5,628 bases of DNA, taken from Bacillota bacterium (GTDB taxonomy: Bacteria > Bacillota > Clostridia > Christensenellales > Aristaeellaceae). How positions within the stretch are numbered: position 1 is the first letter of the stretch; every line of letters starts with the position of its first letter. The notes under the pieces are model-generated. The model saw only the letters and a program-made list of their open reading frames with translations. It was not told the origin of the DNA and did not search any database. The position numbers and the translations under genes are program-made. The DNA lies in contig JAGVSV010000163.1 of NCBI GenBank assembly GCA_019137115.1, positions 1-5,628 on the forward strand. Reading direction: 5' to 3'. Shown here one piece after another: positions 1-5,120 of the stretch.

Positions 1-543
1 CTCCAGGCGCTCGTTGACCAGCGAAAAGCTTTCCCCCAGGCGTTTGTTGAGCGTGTTGTGCAGGTTTTCGTCCACCGTTTTGCGCATCTCGTCCAGCTTC
101 ACGTTGGTGTCCTTTCGGATATCGCCCATTGTGCTGAACAGTGTTTCGCGCATGCGCTCGAGCTTCAAATCATTGGCGGTCAGGCGCTCGTTGAGCACGT
201 CGGACACATGGCGCAGGCGTTCCTCCTGGCTTATCGCGTGCTGGTCATAGCGCAAGCCCAGCGCGTCCACGCGCGCCGCACTGCTGGCGTGCACGTCCCT
301 CAGCGCGTCCATGGTGGCTTGCAGCGTGTACTGCTCCCGCCCCGCCTGCCGCGCGTCCAGCGCCTCCAGCGAGCGGTTGAAATATCCCGCGACGGACTCC
401 TCCACCCGCCGCAGCGACTGGCGCTGTTCGCGCCGCATCGCCGACAGGCGAAACAGGACGATGACCAGCACCACCAGCAAGATCACCACGAAAGCGCCCG
501 CGGCGGGCAGCGCCCACCAGGGCAGCGTGCCCAGCGGGTCCAT
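1..543 (-). CDS. rmuC: DNA recombination protein RmuC, N-terminal part (cut by left edge)
   Basis: The reading frame opens at ATG 543 and stays open for 181 codons to the left edge, so the C-terminal nuclease-like domain is outside the window. Residues about 12-31 form one hydrophobic membrane segment (WWALPAAGAFVVILLVV and on), followed by basic residues (RLSAMRR) and a long heptad-rich coiled coil from about residue 38. The end of the visible part carries the RmuC signature LDEMRKTVDENL, then NTLNKRLGESFSLVNERLE. RmuC proteins are membrane-anchored coiled-coil proteins with a PD-(D/E)XK-like domain; loss in E. coli affects recombination at inverted repeats. The start lies 7 nt after the tdk stop and has no clear Shine-Dalgarno, so it probably depends on coupling. 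An in-frame GTG at 561 is an alternative that would add six residues. The family assignment rests on the signature and topology seen here. Confidence 0.88.
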   Translation of the reverse strand, partial: MDPLGTLPWWALPAAGAFVVILLVVLVIVLFRLSAMRREQRQSLRRVEESVAGYFNRSLEALDARQAGREQYTLQATMDALRDVHASSAARVDALGLRYDQHAISQEERLRHVSDVLNERLTANDLKLERMRETLFSTMGDIRKDTNVKLDEMRKTVDENLHNTLNKRLGESFSLVNERLE

Positions 544-550
544 CGCGCTA

Positions 551-1147
551 TCAGTCGGCACGGGACTTGCCCTGACGCCAGTGGGCGTAGCACAACCCAA
601 TGTAGCGGATGTCCTTCAGGTGATCATCAATGAGCACCTGCGCGCCCTGCTTGATCACGCGGCCGTCCGCGTCGATGCGCGTGTTCATGGTGGCCTTCCT
701 GCCGCACCAGCACAGGCCGCCGGGCACTTCCCAGATGTCCTCCGCCAGGCGCAGCAGCGCCGCCGAACCAGGAAAGAAGTTGCCCATAAAATCGGTTTTC
801 AGCCCGTAGCAGAAAATCTCCAGGTGCATCGCCATGTCCGCCATTTCCTGCACCTGATCTTCCGACAAAAACTGTGCCTCGTCCACCAGCACGTACTGGT
901 AGTCCGTGAACGCGTTCTGCACCGCCAGCCAGGACAGCTGTTCCCGCACGCTGTGGTGCGGCTCCAGCACGATCTCGGCTTTGGCTTCCAGCCCGGCGCG
1001 GGAGTATACCTTGTTGGCGCCCGCGCGGGTGTCAATCGCGGGCTTGATCAGCGCCACCTTCAACCCCAGCTGCTGGTAGTTGTAGCGCTGCATCAGCAGC
1101 TGGGCGGTTTTGCTGGAACCCATCACGCCATAGTAAAAGTGCAGCAT
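551..1147 (-). CDS. tdk: Thymidine kinase
   Basis: The 198-residue protein phosphorylates thymidine to dTMP with ATP in the cytoplasmic pyrimidine salvage pathway. It has all the expected parts in order: the P-loop GVMGSSKT (residues 7-14), the Walker B and catalytic segment VLVDEAQFL (D89, E90 as probable base), the YGLKTDF segment (114-120) leading to the thymidine-binding lasso, and structural zinc ligands C146-W-C148 and C186-x2-H189. The CxC plus CxxH zinc pattern, with CGRKA after it, resembles the E. coli-type enzyme more than the CxxC type of Bacillus, as I recall those sequences. Length is normal for the family. The ATG directly follows the recR stop (TAGATG, no gap) and has only a weak upstream SD, which points to translational coupling with recR. 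It stops 7 nt before rmuC. Confidence 0.96.
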   Translation of the reverse strand: MLHFYYGVMGSSKTAQLLMQRYNYQQLGLKVALIKPAIDTRAGANKVYSRAGLEAKAEIVLEPHHSVREQLSWLAVQNAFTDYQYVLVDEAQFLSEDQVQEMADMAMHLEIFCYGLKTDFMGNFFPGSAALLRLAEDIWEVPGGLCWCGRKATMNTRIDADGRVIKQGAQVLIDDHLKDIRYIGLCYAHWRQGKSRAD

Positions 1148-1747
1148 CTACAGTTCACGCCTGCCTTGCATGGCTTTAACCAGCGTCACCTCGTCGGCGT
1201 ATTCCAGGGCACTGCCCACGGGCACGCCGTGGGCGATACGAGTTACCCGCACGTTGAGCGGCTTGATCAACCGTGCCAGGTACGTTGCGGTGGCTTCGCC
1301 CTCGATGTCCGGGTTGGTGGCGATGATCACCTCGTCCACCTGGCCGTCCGTAAGCCGCGCCAGCAGTTCCCTGATCCGGATGTCATCCGGCCCAATGCCG
1401 TCCATCGGCGACAGCACGCCGTGCAGCACGTGGTATTTGCCGCGGAAGTCGTGCGTGCGCTCCATGGCGGCCACATCGCGCGGGTCGCGCACAACGCACA
1501 GCACACGCCCTGAACGGTTGGGGTCGGCGCACACGCGGCACAAGCTTTCCTGGGTATAGTTGCCGCATTCCTCGCAAAAGCGGATCGCCGTCCGGCCCTG
1601 CCAGAGCGCATCGGCCAGCGCGCGCACCTCGTTCTCGGGGAGTGCCGCAATATGGTACGCCAGCCGCTGGGCGGACTTGCGCCCAATGCCCGGCAGGCGC
1701 GCCAATTCCGCCGCCATGCGGTCGATGGGTTCGGGGATATTGGTCAC
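1148..1747 (-). CDS. recR: Recombination mediator RecR
   Basis: RecR acts with RecO (and RecF) to load RecA on gapped DNA. From GTG 1747 the protein is 199 residues, the usual family length, beginning with the typical PEPIDRMAAELARLPGIG. It shows a helix-hairpin-helix (LPGIGRKSAQRLA, about 18-30), a four-cysteine zinc finger (C58, C61, C70, C73), a Toprim domain (about 81-165, including LCVVRDPRDV, YHVLHG, SPMDGIGPDDI and ATNPDIEGEATA) and the conserved end EYADEVTL and GRREL. The acidic Toprim position after LCVV is Arg87. A TTG at 1780 would add 11 residues with no family resemblance and overlap ybaB, so I chose GTG, which starts 1 nt after the ybaB TGA. No convincing SD precedes GTG, so coupling to ybaB translation is likely. 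The ybaB-recR pair is conserved across bacteria. Confidence 0.96.
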   Translation of the reverse strand: MTNIPEPIDRMAAELARLPGIGRKSAQRLAYHIAALPENEVRALADALWQGRTAIRFCEECGNYTQESLCRVCADPNRSGRVLCVVRDPRDVAAMERTHDFRGKYHVLHGVLSPMDGIGPDDIRIRELLARLTDGQVDEVIIATNPDIEGEATATYLARLIKPLNVRVTRIAHGVPVGSALEYADEVTLVKAMQGRREL

Positions 1748-1748
1748 G

Positions 1749-2090
1749 TCAGAACAGGCCGCCCATCCCGCCGGGCGCAAGCGCGGCCATGGTTTTCTCG
1801 CGGTTCTCCTCGCCCTTGCGCAGCGCTTCGTTGACCGCGGCCATCACCATGTCCTCCAGCATCTCCACGTCATCCGGGTCCACGGCTTCGGGCTTGATCG
1901 TGAGCGACAGCAGCTCCCGCTTGCCGTTGACCCGGCAGGTTACCATCCCGCCGCCTGATGTGGCCTCATATTCCTGTTCATCCAGCTGTTCCTGCGCCTG
2001 CGTCATCTGTTCCTGCATCTTCTGCGCCTGGCGCATCAGCTGCTGCATGTTGGCGCCGCCGCCAAAACCGCCAAACTGGTTCCTTGCCAT
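1749..2090 (-). CDS. ybaB: YbaB/EbfC family nucleoid-associated protein
   Basis: This 113-residue protein belongs to the small dimeric YbaB/EbfC family that binds DNA and is usually encoded next to recR. A glycine-rich start (QFGGFGGGANM) is followed by a long amphipathic helix (MQQLMRQAQKMQEQMTQAQEQL, split here for reading), the strand region SGGGMVTCRVNGKRELLSL, the motif TIKPEAVDPDDVEMLEDMV, a second helix (AAVNEALRKGEENREKTM) and a Gly/Met tail. Length and order are as expected; the Gly/Met-rich ends are common in Clostridia. The ATG at 2090 is set by an AGGAG 5 nt upstream. It is the first gene after the only sizeable intergenic gap, with a candidate promoter upstream, so it probably opens the ybaB-recR-tdk-rmuC transcript. 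Its exact cellular role is not certain even in model species. Confidence 0.95.
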   Translation of the reverse strand: MARNQFGGFGGGANMQQLMRQAQKMQEQMTQAQEQLDEQEYEATSGGGMVTCRVNGKRELLSLTIKPEAVDPDDVEMLEDMVMAAVNEALRKGEENREKTMAALAPGGMGGLF

Positions 2091-2095
2091 GTCTT

Positions 2096-2100
2096 CTCCT
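2096..2100 (-). promoter_or_regulatory. Ribosome binding site of ybaB
   Basis: AGGAG on the minus strand, 5 nt from the ATG at 2090. It supports that start and contrasts with the weak or absent SDs of recR, tdk and rmuC downstream, which appear to rely on coupling. Confidence 0.85.
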
Positions 2101-2105
2101 CTTTC

Positions 2106-2135
2106 CGGCGCCGGTGTCCGTAAACACCACCGCCG
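2106..2135 (-). other. Hairpin in the ybaB 5' leader
   Basis: On the minus strand CGGCG (2135-2131) can pair with CGCCG (2110-2106), and GGTGT (2128-2124) with ACACC (2117-2113). A 2x2 internal mismatch separates the two stems and the loop is TTACGG. It ends 5 nt before the AGGAG of ybaB. There is no U-tract after it, so it is not a standard intrinsic terminator. It could affect ybaB translation or transcript stability; that is inference. Confidence 0.5.
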
Positions 2136-2154
2136 ATTGTGTCTGTTTCGGCTC

Positions 2155-2184
2155 AGTGTACCATATATGGTTGCTGTCGTTCAA
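2155..2184 (-). promoter_or_regulatory. Candidate sigma-A promoter for ybaB-recR-tdk-rmuC
   Basis: On the minus strand, TTGAAC (2184-2179, 4 of 6 matches to TTGACA) and TACACT (2160-2155, 4 of 6 matches to TATAAT) are 18 nt apart. TGG directly before TACACT makes an extended -10 (TGnTACACT). The predicted start near 2148 would leave a leader of about 58 nt before ybaB. It lies in the only AT-richer stretch of the sole real intergenic gap. This is a match by eye, not proof of activity. Confidence 0.55.
2160..2171. repeat. Perfect 12-bp palindrome in the promoter spacer
   Basis: ACCATATATGGT equals its own reverse complement. It lies between the candidate -35 and -10 boxes and shares one base with the -10. 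The position suits an operator, but it could also be an accident of the AT-rich spacer; no regulator gene is visible in the window. Confidence 0.5.
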
Positions 2185-2188
2185 TGTC

Positions 2189-2202
2189 GCGCATCACTGC
2201 GC
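2189..2202 (-). other. Small hairpin over the stop codon of the second oxidoreductase
   Basis: On the minus strand GCGCA and TGCGC form a 5-bp perfect stem with loop GTGA, a GNRA-type tetraloop that contains the TGA stop codon of the gene ending at 2194. No run of T follows, so it does not look like an intrinsic terminator. It may only shape the 3' end of the transcript, if it matters at all. Confidence 0.4.
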
Positions 2203-3195
2203 TTTAAGCGTTTCCCTGCCCTGGTCATACATGGCCAGCATCAGGTCGACCGTGTCCCTGACATCCGTGATGCCGATCGGGGCGGGCTGACCTGCGCGCA
2301 CCGCCTTGTAGTAATCCTCCATGCAGGCGGCGTGGCCGCTGCCCCAGTAATCCTTGCCCAAGGCGTCGGGCTGTTCAAAAGCCACGTCCTCCGTCCTGCC
2401 GTTGCGCCACGCCGCGTGGAAGCGGTTGTCGCGCAGTGAAAAGGTGGCGTTCTCGCAGTCCACATGAATCTCCACCGGCGACCCGCATGCCGACGCGTTG
2501 GTGGCAAAGAACACCGCCACCGCATCGCCAAAGCAGATGCGCGCATCCACGGTGTCCTCCACCTCAATGACTCCCTTCAGATGGCGGTTGCCCATCCAGG
2601 TGTCCACCGACGTGTGCTTGCCCAGCAGGTTCACCAGCAGGTCCAGCGTGTGGATGGCCTGGTTGATCAGCGTGCCGCCGCCCTCCAGCGCCCAGGTGCC
2701 GCGCCAGCCGCTGTCGGTGTAGTAGCTTTCGTTGCGGAACCACGCCACATATGCCCGCGCCCCCAGCACGCGCCCGGCTTCTCCGGACGCCAGCACGCCC
2801 TTTAAGTGCCGGAAGTTGCGGTTGTGCCGGTTCTGGAAGCAGATGCCCAGCGTGTCATCCAGCGCCTCCAACTCTTTCCATTGGGCGCGGGAGATCACCG
2901 GCGGCTTTTCCATGAACACGCGGATGCCTCGCGCGTGTGCCTGTTGTGCCATCGGCACATGCAGCGCGTGCGGCGTGCAGATGTGCAGCACGTCGATGGT
3001 CTCATGCGCCAGCATGGCTTCCAGCGACGGGTAGGGGGTTGCGCCAAAGGAATCAGCCAGCCGTGCGGCGCGTTCGGGCAGGATGTCCGCGCAGGCGGTC
3101 AGAACGGCGCCGCCAGCCGCGGCGATCAGCGGCGCGTGTACGCCGGCGATCGAGCCGCAGCCCACGATGGCGGCTTTGAGCGGTTTTTCGTCCAT
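2194..3195 (-). CDS. Gfo/Idh/MocA family oxidoreductase (second paralogue)
   Basis: This 333-residue protein is a probable NAD(P)-dependent sugar, polyol or glycoside dehydrogenase. The N-terminal Rossmann fold has VGCGSIAGVH (residues 11-20) and the family motif MEKPP with E96-K97-P98 near the active site. The C-terminal substrate domain carries SYYTDSGWRGTWALEGGG (157-174) and NQAIHTLDLL with probable catalytic H182 and D185. Length is normal for the family. It shares the SYY, WR.TW, EGGG and H.LDLL pattern with the gene just upstream, so the two are paralogues. The ATG at 3195 overlaps the upstream stop by one base (TGATG); an in-frame TTG one codon earlier is possible but less likely. The only SD-like sequence, GGAAGG, ends 9 nt before the ATG, so coupled translation is likely. 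The substrate cannot be read from sequence. Confidence 0.9.
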   Translation of the reverse strand: MDEKPLKAAIVGCGSIAGVHAPLIAAAGGAVLTACADILPERAARLADSFGATPYPSLEAMLAHETIDVLHICTPHALHVPMAQQAHARGIRVFMEKPPVISRAQWKELEALDDTLGICFQNRHNRNFRHLKGVLASGEAGRVLGARAYVAWFRNESYYTDSGWRGTWALEGGGTLINQAIHTLDLLVNLLGKHTSVDTWMGNRHLKGVIEVEDTVDARICFGDAVAVFFATNASACGSPVEIHVDCENATFSLRDNRFHAAWRNGRTEDVAFEQPDALGKDYWGSGHAACMEDYYKAVRAGQPAPIGITDVRDTVDLMLAMYDQGRETLKAQ

Positions 3196-4349
3196 CAATA
3201 GGTGCCTTCCGTGTTGAAGGTGACGCCGCTGTCTTCCTTGTGCCGGGAGGTGGCTCGCCTGGCGTTCAGGTGCGTCAGGAACTCGTCCTCGTCAATGGGC
3301 AGCGATACCATCTCGTTTTTCCAGCTGGACAGGTGCATGGCGTTGGAGAGCATCAGGCCGTTGATGCCTTCCCCGCCGCCGGCAATCAACGGCTCGCCGC
3401 GCAGGATGGCGGCGGCAAAAGCGTTGAGCACGCCGGAGTGCTGCTCATACTGGCCGTCGGTTTCCACGATACTGTCCGTCTGCGGCGGCCGCTTGAAGCC
3501 CTGCTTTTCGGTTTTGGAGAACGTCCGCTCGCTTTCCTCCAGCTTGCTGTAGTACAGCTTGTCATCCTCGCAAATCAGGCGGCCCAAATCCCCCAGCACT
3601 TCAAAGCGGTTGGTGCCGGGCGCGTCGCCGGTGGAGGTGATGAACACGCCGGTGGCGCCGTTTTCAAACTCCAGGTATGCCGTCACGTCGTCCTCCACCT
3701 CGATGTCATGCCATTTGCCTTCGTGGCAGAAGGCACGCACGCGCGCGGGCATGCCGCAGATCCACTGCAGCAGGTCCAGGTTGTGCGGGCACTGGTTGAG
3801 CAGCACGCCGCCGCCCTCGCCCTCCCAGGTGGCGCGCCACGCACCGGAATCATAGTAGCTCTGCGTGCGGTACCAGTCCGTGATGATCCAGTTGACGCGC
3901 TTCAATGTACCCAGCTGGCCGCCAACGACCATTTCATGCATTTTGCGGTATACATGATGCGTGCGCTGGTTGAACATCATGCCGAACACCACGTCGGACT
4001 TGGCTGCCGCCTCGTTCATTTCGCGCACCTGCTTGGTGTACACGCCGGCGGGCTTTTCGCACATCACGTGCACATGGTTGTCAAACGCCTGCATCGCCAG
4101 CTCCGGGTGCTGGTAGTGCGGCACCGCGATCAGAATCGCTTCGCACGCGCCGCTTTTGATCAGCTCGCTGCCCTCGGCAAAATAGGCAACATCGTTGCCC
4201 AGCGTTTCCCGCGCCAGTTCGAGCCGTGCCGGTTTGCGGTCGGCCACCGCAGTGATCTCAATCTCGGGCATCCTGCCATCCAGGTAGTTTTTGGTGTGGC
4301 CGGCACCCATGTTGCCAAAACCGATAATGCCCAAACGTACTTTTTTCAT
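3195..4349 (-). CDS. Gfo/Idh/MocA family oxidoreductase (first paralogue)
   Basis: This 384-residue protein is a probable NAD(P)-dependent dehydrogenase acting on a sugar or related compound. It has a dinucleotide-binding GIIGFGNMGAGH (residues 8-19), an acidic residue in VADRKPAR (D37) that suits ribose binding of NAD, and CEKPAG with E98-K99-P100. The catalytic region includes SYYDSGAWRATWEGEGGG (164-181) and PHNLDLLQW with probable catalytic H189. A longer C-terminal part (about 262-384) has a charged stretch (SKLEESERTFSKTEKQGF) and ends in LSNAMHLSSW and PIDEDEFLTHL, so it is longer than its paralogue by about 50 residues. I chose ATG 4349: AGGAGG lies 5 nt upstream, and the Rossmann motif follows at the usual distance. 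A longer in-frame extension to 4409 is not supported. It starts 10 nt after the isomerase stop. The substrate is unknown. Confidence 0.92.
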   Translation of the reverse strand: MKKVRLGIIGFGNMGAGHTKNYLDGRMPEIEITAVADRKPARLELARETLGNDVAYFAEGSELIKSGACEAILIAVPHYQHPELAMQAFDNHVHVMCEKPAGVYTKQVREMNEAAAKSDVVFGMMFNQRTHHVYRKMHEMVVGGQLGTLKRVNWIITDWYRTQSYYDSGAWRATWEGEGGGVLLNQCPHNLDLLQWICGMPARVRAFCHEGKWHDIEVEDDVTAYLEFENGATGVFITSTGDAPGTNRFEVLGDLGRLICEDDKLYYSKLEESERTFSKTEKQGFKRPPQTDSIVETDGQYEQHSGVLNAFAAAILRGEPLIAGGGEGINGLMLSNAMHLSSWKNEMVSLPIDEDEFLTHLNARRATSRHKEDSGVTFNTEGTY

Positions 4350-4354
4350 GCGTT

Positions 4355-4360
4355 CCTCCT
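4355..4360 (-). promoter_or_regulatory. Ribosome binding site of the first oxidoreductase
   Basis: AGGAGG on the minus strand, 5 nt before ATG 4349. Its first A is the last base of the isomerase TGA stop, so termination and re-initiation are close together. This site decides the start against the upstream in-frame extension. Confidence 0.9.
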
Positions 4361-5118
4361 CAATAACCCAGTTTGCGGATGTTGCGGTAGCTCTTCTCCA
4401 GGCACACAAACGGAGATTCGTAGCAGGTGTCCTGCTCCACCAGAATGTGCTCGGTCACGCCGTTGCCGGCCAGTTCCTTCAGGATGCCGGCGAAATTCAT
4501 GTTGCCCTCCAGCACCGGCGCCATGCGCTGCTCATTGCCGGCCAGGGTGACGTCCTTTAGGTGCACGCAGGGCAGGCGGTCGCGGTGCTGTTCCAGCCAT
4601 TCCACCACGTCCAGGCCCGCCAGCTGCAGCCAGTAGGTGTCCGCCGTAATCCCCAGCAAATCGGCCGGGAAACGGCTCAACAACTCTTCCATCAGGGTCT
4701 TGCCGTCCGGCAGACGGCCGAACTCGAACGAATGGTTGTGGTACATGAACTTGAGCCCCGCCTCCTTCAGGCGCTGGGTGACGGGGATAAAGTCCTCCTC
4801 AAACCAGTCCAGGCCGTCCTGGGAGCGGTAGCGGTCGTTCATGCTGCCCAGTCCGACATAGCGGCAGCCGTACAGCTTGTGCTCGTCGATGACCGCGTCC
4901 AGGTCATTGAGCAGGCGGGCTTCTGCCGTATGGGTCAGCACCACCGACAGGCCGTTGTCATCGCAAAGCTTCTTGATCGTTTTAACCGGAATCGGTCCGA
5001 TCGCGGACAGCTGAATCGTGCGGTATCCAATGTCGCTGACGCGCTTCAGGGCGCGCGCCAGGTCCCGTTCGCTTTGGGTGTACGCCCGGATGGTGTACGC
5101 CTGTGCACCAAGTTGCAT
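4360..5118 (-). CDS. Sugar phosphate isomerase/epimerase, xylose isomerase-like TIM barrel
   Basis: This 252-residue protein belongs to the AP endonuclease 2 / xylose isomerase-like TIM-barrel superfamily, which includes IolE, IolI and ketose 3-epimerases. The probable metal and substrate ligands are in their usual order: YHNHSFEF (H127, H129, E132), ITADTYW (D160), CVHLKDV (H186) and LVEQD (E229). EGNMNF (204-209) matches the loop usually seen after the HLKD strand. It should isomerise, epimerise or dehydrate a sugar or keto-sugar using a divalent metal; the substrate is not clear. ATG 5118 is the start because AAGGAGGG ends 6 nt upstream. The in-frame TTG at 5124 would sit right against the SD. 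The gene starts 2 nt after the topB stop, and its SD is inside the last topB codons. Two Gfo/Idh/MocA genes follow, a common partnership in sugar catabolism. Confidence 0.9.
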   Translation of the reverse strand: MQLGAQAYTIRAYTQSERDLARALKRVSDIGYRTIQLSAIGPIPVKTIKKLCDDNGLSVVLTHTAEARLLNDLDAVIDEHKLYGCRYVGLGSMNDRYRSQDGLDWFEEDFIPVTQRLKEAGLKFMYHNHSFEFGRLPDGKTLMEELLSRFPADLLGITADTYWLQLAGLDVVEWLEQHRDRLPCVHLKDVTLAGNEQRMAPVLEGNMNFAGILKELAGNGVTEHILVEQDTCYESPFVCLEKSYRNIRKLGY

Positions 5119-5120
5119 GG

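Noticed and set aside
1492..1494. Arg in place of the usual Toprim Glu in RecR (Arg87)
   Set aside because: Considered as a sign of lost function. The position seems variable in RecR (I recall Gln in Bacillus subtilis), and all other motifs are intact, so it is probably normal variation.
311..1513. Long plus-strand open frame of 400 codons
   Set aside because: It runs antisense through tdk and recR, whose motifs are complete. Its His/Val/Gln-rich composition is what reverse reading of GC-rich genes gives, and it has no recognisable domain.
1642..2439. Plus-strand open frame of 265 codons across the ybaB promoter gap
   Set aside because: It crosses ybaB, the intergenic gap and the second oxidoreductase, is Ser/Pro/Cys-rich, and has no family resemblance.
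4350..4409. N-terminal extension of the first oxidoreductase by 20 residues
   Set aside because: It would overlap the isomerase coding end and place extra sequence before the Rossmann motif. The good SD 5 nt before ATG 4349 settles the start.
3240..4550. Long plus-strand open frame of 436 codons
   Set aside because: It is antisense to the first oxidoreductase and the isomerase end; same low-information His/Val composition, no motifs.
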